The translations under genes and the position numbers were made by a program. Under the pieces are notes generated by a model. The model worked only from the letters and a program-made list of their open reading frames with translations, did not search any database and had not been told where the DNA came from. Below, piece after piece: positions 21,601-34,356 of a stretch of DNA of 64,000 nt. This DNA comes from Brachypterus glaber (Eukaryota > Arthropoda > Insecta > Coleoptera > Kateretidae): assembly GCA_958510825.1 (NCBI GenBank), contig OY294050.1:42173249-42237248 (forward strand). The letters are read 5' to 3'. Numbering within the stretch: position 1 is the stretch's first letter; every line of letters begins with the position of its first letter.

Positions 21601-24600
21601 CTAAAATTTACGAATGTCTACCATAAGTGTGAGTCAAACGTTAAAAAACATTTTAAAATTGTATGAGAGTGATCAAACTTCTCTAAGGGTCATAATTGGG
21701 AGCCTAAAATTCGTAAACGTACCCATAAATCGTAAAAAATCTTTGAAAATTGTCATAATTTTTGTATAAGTGAAAAATGTAAAGGGCTTGAAATCTTGTT
21801 TTTTCCTTTTGAGGTTACAAAATTAAGTACCGAATTTCAAAATGATCAAAAGATTCTAACCCGTGCCGAAAATCCTTCAAAGTTGCCCCTAAAACTAAAA
21901 TTTACGAATGTCTACCATAAGTGTGAGTCAAACGTTAAACAACATTTTAAAATTGTATGAGAGTGATCAAACTTTTCTAAGGGTCATAATTGGGAGCCTA
22001 AAATTCGTAAACTTACCCATAAATCGTAAAAAATCTTTGAAAATTGTCATTTTTTGTATTAGTGAAAAATTTAAATGGCTTGAAACCTTATTTTTTTTCA
22101 TTTTGAGCTTACAAAATTAAGTGTCGAATTTCAAAATGATCAAAAAATTCTAACCCGTGCCGAAAACCCTTCAAAGTTGCCCCTAAAACTAAAATTTACG
22201 AATGTCTACTATAAATGTGAGTCAAACGTTAAAAAACATTTTAAAATTGTATGAGAGTGATCAAACTTCTCTAAGGGTCATAATTGGGAGCCTGAAATTG
22301 GTAAGCGTACCCATATATCGTAAAAAATCTTTGAAAATTTTCATAATTTTTGTATAAGTGAAAAATTTAAATGGCTTGAAATCTTATTTTTTTCCTTTTG
22401 AACTTATAAAATTAAGTGCCGAATTTCAAAATGATTAAAAGATTCTAACTCGTGCCGAAAATCCTTCAAAGTTGCCCCTAAAACTAAAATTTACGAATGT
22501 CTATCATAAATGTGAGTCAAACGTTAAAAAACATTTTAAAATTGTATGAGAGTGATCAAACTTCTCTAAGGGTCATAATTGGGAGCCTAAAAATTCGTAA
22601 ACGTACCCATAAATCGTAAAAAATCTTTGAAAATTGTCATTTTTTGTATAAGTGAAAAATTTAAAGGGCTTGAAATCTTATTTCTTTTTTCATTTTGAGC
22701 TTACAAAATTAAGTGCCGTATTTCAAAATGATCAAAAGATTCTAACCCGTGCCTAAAATCCTTCAAAGTTGCCCCTAAAACTAAAATTTACGAATGTCTA
22801 CCATAAATGTGAGTCAAACGTTAAAAAACATTTTAAAATTGTATGAGAGTGATCAAACTTCTCTAAGGGTCATAATTGGGAGCCTGAAATTGGTAAGCGT
22901 ACCCATATATCGTAAAAAATCTTTGAAAATTGTCATTTTTTGTATTAGTGAAAAATTTAAAGGGCTTAAAATCTTTTTTTTCCTTTTGAGCTTACAAATT
23001 TAAGTGCCGAATTTCAAAATGATCAAAAGATTCTAACCCGTGCCGAAAATCTTTCAAAGTTGCCCCTAAAACTAAAATTTACGAATGTCTACCATAAATG
23101 TGAGTCAAACGTTAAAAAACATTTTAAAATTGTATGAGAGTGATCAAACTTCTCTAAGGGTCATAATTGGGAGCCTGAAATTGGTAAGCGTACCCATATA
23201 TCGTAAAAAATCTTTGAAAATTTTCATAATTTTTGTATAAGTGAAAAATTTAAATGGCTTGAAATCTTATTTTTTTCCTTTTGAACTTATAAAATTAAGT
23301 GCCGAATTTCAAAATGATTAAAAGATTCTAACTCGTGCCGAAAATCCTTCAAAGTTGCCCCTAAAACTAAAATTTACGAATGTCTATCATAAATGTGAGT
23401 CAAACGTTAAAAAACATTTTAAAATGTATGAGAGTGATCAAACTTCTCTAAGGGTCATAATTGGGAGCCTAAAAATTCGTAAACGTACCCATAAATCGTA
23501 AAAAATCTTTGAAAATTGTCATTTTTTGTATAAGTGAAAAATTTAAAGGGCTTAAAATCTTATTTTTTTTCCTTTTGAGCTTACAAATTTAAGTGCCGAA
23601 TTTCAAAATTATCAAAAGATTCTAACCCGTGCCGAAAATCCTCAAAGTTGCCCCTAAAACTAAAATTTACGAATGTCTACCATAAGTGTGAGTCAAACGT
23701 TAAAAAACATTTTAAAATTGTATGAGAGTGTTCAAACTTTTCTAAGGGTCATAATTGGGAGCCTAAAATTCGTAAACTTACCCATAAATCGTAAAAAATC
23801 TTTGAAAATTGTCATTTTTTGTATTAGTGAAAAATTTAAAGGGCTTAAAACCTTATTTTTTTTCCTTTTGAGCTTACAAATTTAAGTGCCGAATTTCAAA
23901 ATGATCAAAAGATTCTAACCCGTGCCGAAAATCTTTCAAAGTTGCCCCTAAAACTAAAATTTACGAATGTCTACCATAAATGTGAGTCAAACGTTAAAAA
24001 ACATTTTAAAATTGTATGAGAGTGATCAAACTTCTCTAAGGGTCATAATTGGGAGCCTAAAAATTCGTAAACGTACCCATAAATCGTAAAAAATCTTTGA
24101 AAATTGTCATTTTTTGTATAAGTGAAAAATTTAAAGGGCTTAAAATCTTATTTTTTTTTCCTTTTGAGCTTACAAATTTAAGTGCCGAATTTCAAAATGA
24201 TCAAAAGATTCTAACCCGTGCCGAAAATCTTTCAAAGTTGCCCCTAAAACTAAAATTTACGAATGTCTACCATAAGTGTGAGTCAAACGTTAAAAAACAT
24301 TTTAAAATTGTATGAGAGTGATCAAACTTCTCTAAGGGTCATAATTGGGAGCCTAAAATTCGTAAACGTACCCATAAATCGTAAAAAATCTTTGAAAATT
24401 GTCATAATTTTTGTATAAGTGAAAAATGTAAAGGGCTTGAAATCTTGTTTTTTCCTTTTGAGGTTACAAAATTAAGTACCGAATTTCAAAATGATCAAAA
24501 GATTCTAACCCGTGCCGAAAATCCTTCAAAGTTGCCCCTAAAACTAAAATTTACGAATGTCTACCATAAGTGTGAGTCAAACGTTAAAAAACATTTTAAA

Positions 24601-27255
24601 ATTGTATGAGAGTGATCAAACTTTTCTAAGGGTCATAATTGGGAGCCTAAAATTCGTAAACTTACCCATAAATCGTAAAAAAAATCTTTGAAAATTGTCA
24701 TTTTTTGTATTAGTGAAAAATTTAAAGGGCTTGAAACCTTATTTTTTTTCATTTTGAGCTTACAAAATTAAGTGTCGAATTTCAAAATGATCAAAAAATT
24801 CTAACCCGTGCCGAAAACCCTTCAAAGTTGCCCCTAAAACTAAAATTTACGAATGTCTACTATAAATGTGAGTCAAACGTTAAAAAACATTTTAAAATTG
24901 TATGAGAGTTATCAAACTTCTCTAAGGGTCATAATTGGGAGCCTGAAATTGGTAAGCGTACCCATATATCGTAAAAAATCTTTGAAAATTTTCATAATTT
25001 TTGTATAAGTGAAAAATTTAAATGGCTTGAAATCTTATTTTTTTCCTTTTGAACTTATAAAATTAAGTGCCGAATTTCAAAATGATTAAAAGATTCTAAC
25101 TCGTGCCGAAAATCCTTCAAAGTTGCCCCTAAAACTAAAATTTACGAATGTCTATCATAAATGTGAGTCAAACGTTAAAAAACATTTTAAAATTGTATGA
25201 GAGTGATCAAACTTCTCTAAGGGTCATAATTGGGAGCCTAAAAATTCGTAAACGTACCCATAAATCGTAAAAAATCTTTGAAAATTGTCATTTTTTGTAT
25301 AAGTGAAAAATTTAAAGGGCTTGAAATCTTATTTCTTTTTTCATTTTGAGCTTACAAAATGAAGTGCCGTATTTCAAAATGATCAAAAGATTCTAACCCG
25401 TGCCTAAAATCCTTCAAAGTTGCCCCTAAAACTAAAATTTACGAATGTCTACCATAAATGTGAGTCAAACGTTAAAAAACATTTAAAAATTGTATGAGAG
25501 TGATCAAACTTCTCTAAGGGTCATAATTGGGAGCCTGAAATTGGTAAGCGTACCCATATATCGTAAAAAATCTTTGAAAATTGTCATTTTTTGTATTAGT
25601 GAAAAATTTAAAGGGCTTAAAATCTTTTTTTTCCTTTTGAGCTTACAAATTTAAGTGCCGAATTTCAAAATGATCAAAAGATTCTAACCCGTGCCGAAAA
25701 TCTTTCAAAGTTGCCCCTTAAACTAAAATTTACGAATGTCTACCATAAATGTGAGTCAAACGTTAAAAAACATTTTAAAATTGTATGAGAGTGATCAAAC
25801 TTCTCTAAGGGTCATAATTGGGAGCCTGAAATTGGTAAGCGTACCCATATATCGTAAAAAATCTTTGAAAATTTTCATAATTTTTGTATAAGTGAAAAAT
25901 TTAAATGGCTTGAAATCTTATTTTTTTCCTTTTGAACTTATAAAATTAAGTGCCGAATTTCAAAATGATTAAAAGATTCTAACTCGTGCCGAAAATCCTT
26001 CAAAGTTGCCCCTAAAACTAAAATTTACGAATGTCTATCATAAATGTGAGTCAAACGTTAAAAAACATTTTAAAATGTATGAGAGTGATCAAACTTCTCT
26101 AAGGGTCATAATTGGGAGCCTAAAAATTCGTAAACGTACCCATAAATCGTAAAAAATCTGAAAATTGTCATTTTTTGTATAAGTGAAAAATTTAAAGGGC
26201 TTAAAATCTTATTTTTTTTCCTTTTGAGCTTACAAATTTAAGTGCCGAATTTCAAAATGATCAAAAGATTCTAACCCGTGCCGAAAATCCTCAAAGTTGC
26301 CCCTAAAACTAAAATTTACGAATGTCTACCATAAGTGTGAGTCAAACGTTAAAAAACATTTTAAAATTGTATGAGAGTGTTCAAACTTTTCTAAGGGTCA
26401 TAATTGGGAGCCTAAAATTCGTAAACTTACCCATAAATCGTAAAAAATCTTTGAAAATTGTCATTTTTTGTATTAGTGAAAAATTTAAAGGGCTTAAAAT
26501 CTTATTTTTTTTCCTTTTGAGCTTACAAATTTAAGTGCCGAATTTCAAAATGATCAAAAGATTCTAACCCGTGCCGAAAATCTTTCAAAGTTGCCCCTAA
26601 AACTAAAATTTACGAATGTCTACCATAAATGTGAGTCAAACGTTAAAAAACATTTTAAAATTGAATGAGAGTGATCAAACTTCTTTAAGGGTCATAATTG
26701 GGAGCCTGAAATTGGTAAGCGTACCCATATATCGTAAAAAATCTTTGAAAATTTTCATAATTTTTGTATAAGTCAAAAATATAAAGGGCTTGAAATCTTA
26801 TTTTTTCGTTTTGAACTTACAAAATTAAGTGCCGAATTTCAAAATGATTAAAAGATTCTAACCCGTGCCGAAAATCCTTCAAAGTTGCCCCTAAAACTAA
26901 AATTTACGAATGTCTATCATAAATGTGAGTCAAACGTTAAGAAACATTTTAAAATTGTATGAGAGTGATCAAACTTCTGTAAGGGTCATAATTGGGAGCC
27001 TAAAAATTCGTAAACGTACCCATATATCGTAAAAAATCTTTGAAAATTGTCATTTTTTGTATAAGAGAAAAATTTAAAGGGCTTGAATCATATTTTTTTT
27101 TTTCATTTTGAGCTTACAAATTAATTGCCGAATTTCAAAATGATCAAAAGATTTTAACCCGTGCCGAAAATCCTTCAAAGTTGCCCCTAAAACTAAAATT
27201 TACGAATGTCTACCATAAGTGTGTGGCAAACGTTAAAAAACATTTTAAAATTGTA
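18655..27255. repeat. 294-bp satellite, about 29 copies, with higher-order repeats
   Basis: Monomers begin CTAAAATTTACGAATGTCTA and recur every 292-295 bp over 8.6 kb. Shared variants define two higher-order units. A four-monomer unit repeats from about 20731 to 21908 and matches the earlier 19263-20731 block, which has one extra monomer. A nine-monomer unit of about 2.65 kb runs 21908-24556 and again from 24556. It is proven by rare shared indels such as TTTTAAAATGTATGAGAG at about 23415 and 26065, and GAAAATCCTCAAAGTTG at about 23636 and 26285. Frames of about 70 codons in many monomers merely reflect a period divisible by three; I call no gene. Confidence 0.95.
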
Positions 27256-27261
27256 TCAGAT

Positions 27262-27528
27262 GGGACTGAATTTATTTTTATTTAATGCAATATAATATTT
27301 ATTCATAATATTAAAATGATTTAACTAAAACAAAACGAGCTAAGCGCCAAATAAGAGTTCCTAAACATTTGGCCCTTAGCTCGTTTTATTTTAGTTAAAT
27401 ACTTTTAATATTATAAGTAATTATTAGAATGCATTAAATAAATTTATTATTCCATCAATCTATTTTCTAATCATCGTACAGAGTGATATTGTACTGTCCT
27501 TGCATTAAATAAAAATAAATTCAGTCCT
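27262..27528. mobile_element. MITE at the satellite's right edge
   Basis: GGGACTGAATTTATTTTTAT at the left is mirrored by the complement ending AAATTCAGTCC at the right. A nested inner inverted repeat pairs TAAAACAAAACGAGCTAAG-type sequence with its complement. It separates the satellite from a further monomer in the opposite orientation. Confidence 0.75.
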
Positions 27529-27549
27529 GTTTGATATATTTTTAAAATA

Positions 27550-27725
27550 TTTGTTAATCGTCCGACTCACATTTATGGTTGAAATTAGTTTGGACTGGAC
27601 TGGAAAAAATAACTTTTCAAGCCCTTTAAATTTTTCACTTATACAAAAATTTTCAAAATTTTTTTACGATTTATGGGTAATTTTACGAACTTTATGGCCC
27701 TTAGAGAAATTTGATCACACTAAAT
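27550..27725 (-). repeat. diverged 294-bp satellite monomer, inverted
   Basis: CAAGCCCTTTAAATTTTTCA, ACGATTTATGGGTAATTTTA and GGCCCTTAGAGAAATTTGAT are complements of the monomer. It lies just outside the main array and in the opposite direction. Confidence 0.75.
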
Positions 27726-27879
27726 AAAAATTTTAGGATAATAAAAAATATAATAAGTTAACAATTGACAGTTTCTAAAAATATATACTGAACGTTTGTC
27801 TGTTAATAACCGAAAAATTAATTCTTAACTTATTTACCTCTGCTTAACCGGCTTAAGGTTCATATAATGGTTTAGGTCC

Positions 27880-28020
27880 GTGACATTTTGAATGCACGTT
27901 ACTGTACACCCTAAATTGTGGCGATTTGCCTTTTGGGAACAAGTAAACAGATAACAGTGACCACATCAATAGATGGCACCATGCTTTTATATCTATCTAA
28001 CGTTTTATTTCAATATTAGC
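27880..28020. repeat. dispersed repeat shared with 33205-33340
   Basis: GGGAACAAGTAAACAGATAA and CAGTGACCACATCAATAGATGG recur, inverted, at 33205-33270 and in direct orientation at 33312-33342. The second locus thus holds the block as an inverted pair. Confidence 0.65.
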
Positions 28021-28339
28021 AACATACGGGATACACAGTGCTGATGAATCCCAAAAAGGATGAAATGGTACAGTTAGATCCGAAAAAAAAAACAAGATTG
28101 AAAATTTAGTTGCGTAAATTCAATAATTACAATACAAACAAAGCCGTTGTCATGTTGACAATATTTGTCAAAATTACTTTTATTAATTTAAAGTAATTAG
28201 AAATGCGTTAAGAAATGTTAAGAAATCTCAAACTATTAGTATATTGGAAGCAGGATGTACGGAAGTGATTGTGGCTAGTGATCTCTATAAAGACCTTTAA
28301 TTGTTGCAAGGTTATTTAGTGTTTCGTAGAGTTGTGTTA

Positions 28340-28615
28340 AGATCATAGAAAAAAGAATAATGGTTAAGATTGAAGAAAAAATAGTTGGGGGACGAAAGGG
28401 CGTGCAGACTCGGAAAGAAAGAAGATATCAAATGAAATACAGGATGAAAATTTACTTAATTATTTGAGAGAATACCATTTACAAGAAGCGATGCATGTTA
28501 TAAACAATACAAATTTTCCTGGGTTAAAAACCATCGCCCGACGCCGCATCGATAGTTCCAAGGTTAAAAAAGCGAAAAAAACCTCCGGAAAAACTTTTTT
28601 TTAAACGAAAATCAT
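28340..28615 (+). pseudogene. possible degraded coding fragment, unidentified
   Basis: From about 28442 a frame of about 55 codons reads LREYHLQEAMHVIN and later IARRRIDSSKVKKAKK, ending at a TAA near 28602. Its base composition is less AT-rich than the flanks. The helical-then-basic character could fit the N-terminal DNA-binding part of a transposase, but I cannot assign a family. No other supporting motif is seen. Confidence 0.25.
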
Positions 28616-28620
28616 AATTT

Positions 28621-29589
28621 TCATAAATTATATGTTTGGTTAGTAGAGTTCAAATTTTTATTTTTTCATAAGATTTACTAAATATTGTGTTTTAATTTTT
28701 GATTTGATTAAATATTCTAAATGTTTTTTCAGTTTATTATTTATTATTATTTTTTTAATATTCGACATTATTCGCATGCATTTTCTGTAATAAACTTTGA
28801 AAAAACTGACAATTAATTGTCAAATTAACCTAACCTATTTCTTAAAATCTTACTTAAATTATAAAATAATTGGTAAAATTGACATTTCAGCTTTTTAAAT
28901 CTTGCGTTTTTTGTGGGTCCAACTGTAGTATTCACTGTTTTAAAAGAATAACCCTCTATACTAGGCCGGGCCGAAAAAGGCCAAAAAAAGTTTTTTTTGG
29001 GAAATCCAGGACGACTATTAAAAAAAAGGTAGAGTTTGTTTAGAGCAACTCACCTGAAAAAATAAAGATTTTTAAAAAAATGTTGATATTTTAAAATTTG
29101 ATTTTTTTAAATATATAAAAACACTAATATCGGACATTTTAAGGATGGGAAATTAATAAAATATAATAAAGGAATGTTGTCAAATTTTTTCACCCCTATA
29201 CAGAATATAGGAATTTTTCTAGGGGCTAAAAATGTTAAAGTTTTATAGTTATTTTTTTTTGCTGTTTGTACAGGGTGTCTAAAAAAATACTGACATGCTA
29301 AGGCCAAATTTTTGAACTTTTAAATATTTTATTTGAATGTTCTAAAAGATTAAAATCTGACAAAAACTAATATTTTATCTAAAAAATATCTATTAAGAAC
29401 CGTGCCATAGAGCCTAAAGGGCACCAGTGACCAGTTTTTAAATTTTTGAATATTTAATACAGTGCCAGACTTTAAATTCGGGACACCTAAAAAATTGCAA
29501 TTTTTTATATTCAAATACTACTTAATGGATTTGACTGATTCTTATTTTGTTTTAAAGCTTAAACATTTGTTTGTATTAAGAATGATCTA
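28621..29589. other. intergenic AT-rich stretch
   Basis: No gene is recognised. A TACAGGGTGTCTAAAAAAA sequence near 29270 resembles the ends of the Tc1/mariner-type elements in this window, but no matching partner end was found nearby. Confidence 0.45.
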
Positions 29590-30192
29590 AAAAAAATATA
29601 TTTTGGTATTAACAGCAACAAAAAATGTACAACTATGTTTTTTGCCCCATCTTCTAGGACTTGCATGGTAACGCCACTGCAACTGTTTATCAAATTTTTA
29701 AAGTCTCTCTTATTTACGCAGTTTTAATAAATATTTTCTTTTTTATTTTTTTATATTTTTACTTCTGGTTTAGGAGATAGCAGGATTTTCCTGAAAGTTG
29801 TAATTTTTTCAGTTATAATAATATTTAACTAAAAAAGTTAAAATTATGGCTTTAAAAAAGGCTTATTAAGGAATTCTAAAAAATATTTATGGCCTATCGG
29901 TATAGGTTCTAGGTACCAGTTTTTTTGACCTATATTAGCATAAAGGGCAATGAGTCCAAACTGGATTTTTTTAAAAACTATTACTAAATAAAGTAGATGT
30001 AATAAAAATAAATTAAATTTTGTTGGCCCATAATGTAATAAATACAATATAATATTAGAAATTAAAAATTATAGTAAGTGTAGTTATAGGTAGGTATGTA
30101 TAATTACCATACCTAATAGTAGGATGCCAGAGAATTTTTTCAATTTTCGCTCGTATTTCTTTTCTATGTAAATTTTTAATAATATCCTCAAA

Positions 30193-31152
30193 GGAGGGTA
30201 TGGAATTTTGGGCTAAATCGCCTGCAACGATAAGACTTTACCTGCTTATACATAAAAAATAAATACTTAGCCAAAATTTCAACCCTTTTTACATCCCGGA
30301 ACATACTTTAATTAATTATTTTAATTAAGAATTTTGACATATGTCAATGTACGATTTGGCAACATTGCACGAAACTTCAAGTGTTAAATGTTATCTCGTC
30401 AAAATAAAAATAACTTTGCACATTAACTACTACAGTGGGGTCCAAGTGGGTCTGTGTTGTGTTCACTGCTTTTGACTATAATATTAAAATATTTTGTTGT
30501 GTTTTATTAGTTTTTACGGATTTAATACACTGTAATTCAATGTGTAATTAGGCTGGACTTATGTGACTAGTTTCTTAAGTTTCAGTACGATTATGGAGTT
30601 ATTTTTGAGGTATTTATACTATAATAACATTGTAAGCAAACCAGCAGCTTCAACGATAATTATATGGATTATAATCCAAAGCATGTAGGTGCATGGGACA
30701 GTGTTACCCAAGAAAAATAATTTAATGTGGCTTTCAACATGTTAAATTAGTTTATTTCCATGATATGATTTAAAACCAGATTATGAAAAAGTTATACATA
30801 GACTTTTAACTTTTAATATTAATTAAATATATTTATTTAAAAATAAAAATATTTAATTAATATTGTACAGTGTTTTTATTATACATTCTACCTAAACGTA
30901 TTTATGTTGATTTGTAAATAAACAAAAAATATTGTTTTTTTTTCAGAATTATAGTCACATTTAGCGCAAGAATAATGCGATGTTGTCGGGTTTACGATAA
31001 CAAATAATTCCTGAGTTTATTTTTTTTTATTTTGTTCTTTATCAACAAATAACACAGTTTTTTATCATTTCTTTTCATCATTTTGCACTTTTTTTATACA
31101 AAAACATATTTTTCTTATTTAGCCCAAAACTCCTATTTAAAACGATACCCTC
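30193..31152 (+). mobile_element. family A DNA element, copy 2, with empty site known
   Basis: Ends are GGAGGGTATGGAATTTTGGG and the complement of GAGGGTATCGTTTTAAATAG; both are followed internally by TTTTGGGCTAAAT. Duplication copy B reads straight from TATCCTTAAA into TTTTTATCTAAA at about 33990, which is the empty site and fixes the borders. The length is 960 bp. No transposase frame is seen, so it is non-autonomous. Relatives are at 16253-17179 and 59111-60016. Confidence 0.88.
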
Positions 31153-32087
31153 TTTTTATCTAAATCGAAGTTTGGCAACCCGGCGCAAATTGATCTCAAA
31201 GTTTGACAAATCGAGAAAATCAGTTTTTTGTACATAATTTCAGTCGCTCAAAAATAATACTTAATAAAACCACAAGAAGCAGCGTCAAAAAATACAAGAA
31301 ATATATCCTATTCGCTTTGTGCTTAAACCATTTGTTAGAAGTTATTTATAGTATATTACATAACGTGTACAGAAAGTGACTTATTTGGCAACAAAAATAC
31401 TTTCCGACAAGTTATGTACACTATTTTTCCTATGACCCCAACAAAAATAAAATTATTTAAAATAAATATTTGCTATAAAGATAAATAAAATTATAATTAT
31501 TTGATTGATTTAAATTAAGTAACTAGTTCACCAGTACTTCACAAAAAAAATAATTTAGCTGCAGTTCTGCTAAAATTTTTAAATTGGTTTGCGTCAACCT
31601 TGAAAATATACTATAAGAATCGGCTTTTGGTTAGTTAAAAAACTGGTTTATGATGGTGAGGAAGTCTGCAGATGAAGTTTTAACATTAACTACCAAATAA
31701 GACCTGCTGAGATATAACTGTGAAAGGTTCTATGATATCCAGACCTTGAATAACGAGAATCAATGGTCAGCGTTTTTTTAGTTTATCGCAAAAATGGCCA
31801 AGAACAGGTGTGCAGACTCGTAAATGATAAAGTTTGAGGTAAATTTTTTTCTTAACCGATATGACTAAATCTTGCTAAAAGTATTTGTTTAAAGCAAATT
31901 AATGACATATACTTTTTACAACAATAAAATCAAAACAGATGAATTTCAAGAATTGTCACATACACATTTTGTGTGTCTTATGGCGTAATAAGTTAAATAT
32001 AGGATTTGGATCAAGTGATTATATCATTTTTTATGTATTTTTTGATATTTTATCGTATGGTATAGTTATTATTTTTGTGTGATTGAT

Positions 32088-32177
32088 ATGAAGTGGAAAA
32101 TTCCAGTTATAGTTTTGTCTGGTTTAGCCGAGCGGACGAATATACTTAACTACCATTTACCACTTTATTCGGAAGCC
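32088..32177 (+). CDS. exon-like segment, first copy
   Basis: ATG 32088 opens 30 codons (starting MKWKIPVIVLSGLAER) and ends exactly at GTAAGT, a consensus splice donor at 32178, in phase 0. The same structure is kept in duplication copy B (35831-35920). The pattern of a hydrophobic strand, SGLAER and then NILNYHLPLY is faintly like the start of the DUF829/TMEM53 alpha-beta hydrolase family, but the segment is too short to assign. Reading through the donor also stays open to 32264, so splicing is not required to explain the frame. Confidence 0.35.
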
Positions 32178-32509
32178 GTAAGTTCTAGTGAGACGGCGCC
32201 TTGGAAACAGATTAAAACAATAGCTTCCCAACTTGAGAATAATATATTAAATAAATGTGATTAAAATTCTTCAAGACCATTTCTTACTTCTAAGTTCTAC
32301 TTCAATACAAAGGTCTTAAATTCTAGTTTCCATTATATTATTATTAGTTTGCTAATAAATACTACTGAATTAAATCATTATATGTTTGAGATTCCAACTA
32401 TTCAAAATTATTTTCAAAACCCAATTTATTATCCATATTTCTCTCAGTGTAAATATTAAAACCAATACGTATAAATCCTTTAAATATGTTTACACAATAT
32501 TTTAATTCA

Positions 32510-32745
32510 TTTGTGGTAGACATTCGTAAATTTTAGTGTTAGGGGTAACTTTGACGGATTTTCGGCACGGGTTAAAATCTTTTGATCATTTTGAAATTCG
32601 GCACATAATTTTGTATGCTCAAAAGGAAAAAAATAAGTTTTCAAGCCCTTTAAATTATTCACTTATACAAAAATTACAGGCAATTTTTAACGATTTTTTA
32701 CGATTTATGGTTAATTTTACGAATTTTATGGCTCAATCCTACGCA
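32510..32745 (-). repeat. inverted, dispersed 294-bp satellite monomer
   Basis: TAGACATTCGTAAATTTTAG through TTTTACGAATTTTATGGCTC is the complement of nearly a whole monomer, about 5 kb from the array. An open frame of 79 codons across it is incidental. Confidence 0.75.
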
Positions 32746-33180
32746 TTCCATTATATACTATTCACAGTAAGTTGATATATTGCATTTTCCCAATTATTAA
32801 AAAAATAAAAAATAAACTTTCAACAATATTTTTATATCCTTTTTGAGAAAAAGGAAAAACAAATTAAAAAAATTGTTGAATTTTTTTAAAAGTTTTTTAT
32901 TTTTTTTTTTTGTAATAATTGGAAAAATGCAATATACCCACTTACTGTGAATAGTATATAATGGAATGCGTAGTATTACATATGTCCACGGCTTGTTTTA
33001 CTCTTCGCAGCTCGTTTAGCATTTATTTTTTTTAAATAAAAAACGAAGCGCTCGGTAGATTTTTTATTTTCGCTGAAAATCATATAAATGGACGGTACTA
33101 TCAAATGGTAAAGGAATTTCAGGGTTTCGAAAAAAAAAACAAAAAATACCCCCAGAAAACACCGTGATATATAAGAAAGT
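32746..33180. repeat. family X foldback, second copy
   Basis: TACGCATTCCATTATATACT appears at 32740 and in complement at about 32965, flanking an AT-rich loop. The sequence then continues as the complement of the 17706-17835 arm, ending at CCCCCAGAAAACACCGTG. Confidence 0.7.
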
Positions 33181-33204
33181 TATCTATCTGTCGTTAAAAT
33201 CAAA

Positions 33205-33342
33205 AAGACTTTGGGTGGTGCCATCTATTGATGTGGTCACTGTTATCTGTTCACTTGTTCCCAAAAGGCAAATCGCCACATATTAGGGTGTACACTGTAC
33301 ACTGTACAACAAGTGAACAGATAACAGTGACCACATCAATGG
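33205..33342. repeat. inverted pair of the repeat at 27880-28020
   Basis: GCCATCTATTGATGTGGTCA at about 33222 is the complement of the block at 27960, and GAACAGATAACAGTGACCAC follows in direct orientation at about 33312. A short GTACACTGTACACTGTACA repeat lies between them. Confidence 0.6.
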
Positions 33343-34356
33343 ACTTTTTTGTTTTTTGTTTTAAAACTTAAATATTTGTTTCTAATAATAATGATTTTAA
33401 AAAATATATTTTTGTATTAACAGCAACAAAAAATGTACAACTATGTTTTTTGCCCCATCTTCTAGGACTTGCATGGTACGCCATTGCAACTGTTTATCAA
33501 ATTTTTGAAGTCTCTCTTATTTACGCAGTTTTAATAAATATTTTCTTTTTTATTTTTTTTTATTTTTACTTCTGGTTTAGGAGATACCAGGATTTTCCTG
33601 AAAGTTGTAATTTTTTCAGTTATAATAATATTTAACTAAAAAAGTTAAAATTATGGCTTTAAAAAAGGCTTATTAAGGAAAAAAAAATATTTATGGCCTA
33701 TCTGTATAGGTTCTAGGTATCAGTTTTTTTGACCTATATTACCATAAAGGGTAATGAGTCCAAACTGGATTTTTTAAAAAACTATTACAAAATAAAATAG
33801 ATGTAACAAAAATAAATTAAATTTTGTTTGCCCTTATTATAATAAATACAATATAATATTAAAAATTAAAAATGATAGTAAGTGTAGTTATAGGTAGGTA
33901 TGTATAATTACCATACCTAATAGTAGGATGCCAGAGAATTTTTTCAATTTTTGATCGTATTTCTTTTCTATGTAAATTTTTAATAATATCCTTAAATTTT
34001 TATCTAAATTGAAGTTTGGCAACCCGGCGCAAATTGATCTCAAAGTTTGACAAATCGGGAAAATCAGTTTTTTCTACATAATTTCAGTAGCTCAAAAATA
34101 ATACTTAATTTTTATTACACAAGAAGCAGCGTCAAAAAATACAACAAATATATCCTATTCGCTTTTTGCTTAAACCATTTGTTAGAAGTTATTTATAGTA
34201 TATTACATAACGTGTACAGAAAGTGACTTATTTCGCATGAGCGGAAACGTCACGAATGCAAAAATACTTTCCGACAAGTTATGTACACTATTTTTCCTAC
34301 GACCCCCAACAAAATCAAAATTATTTAAAATAAATATTATATTCTATAAAGATAAA

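Larger units (their letters stand above)
29590..32505. repeat. segmental duplication D1, copy A
   Basis: The sequence from GTACAACTATGTTTTTTGCC (about 29625) to about 32505 is repeated at 33400-36720 with a few per cent divergence. Copy A carries a family A insertion (30193-31152) that copy B lacks. It lacks the PLE and LINE insertions found in copy B. Each copy therefore preserves the empty site of the other's insertions. It contains an exon-like segment at 32088-32177. Confidence 0.88.

Noticed and set aside
19263..26534. A dozen similar 63-114 codon frames starting MSTI-like in the 294-bp satellite
   Set aside because: They recur with the monomer period, end at variable T runs, and show no bias against amino-acid-changing differences by eye. 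They are satellite sequence, not a gene family.
18655..27255. CRISPR-like array
   Set aside because: Repeats are 294 bp and contiguous without unique spacers, and the surrounding sequence is clearly eukaryotic.
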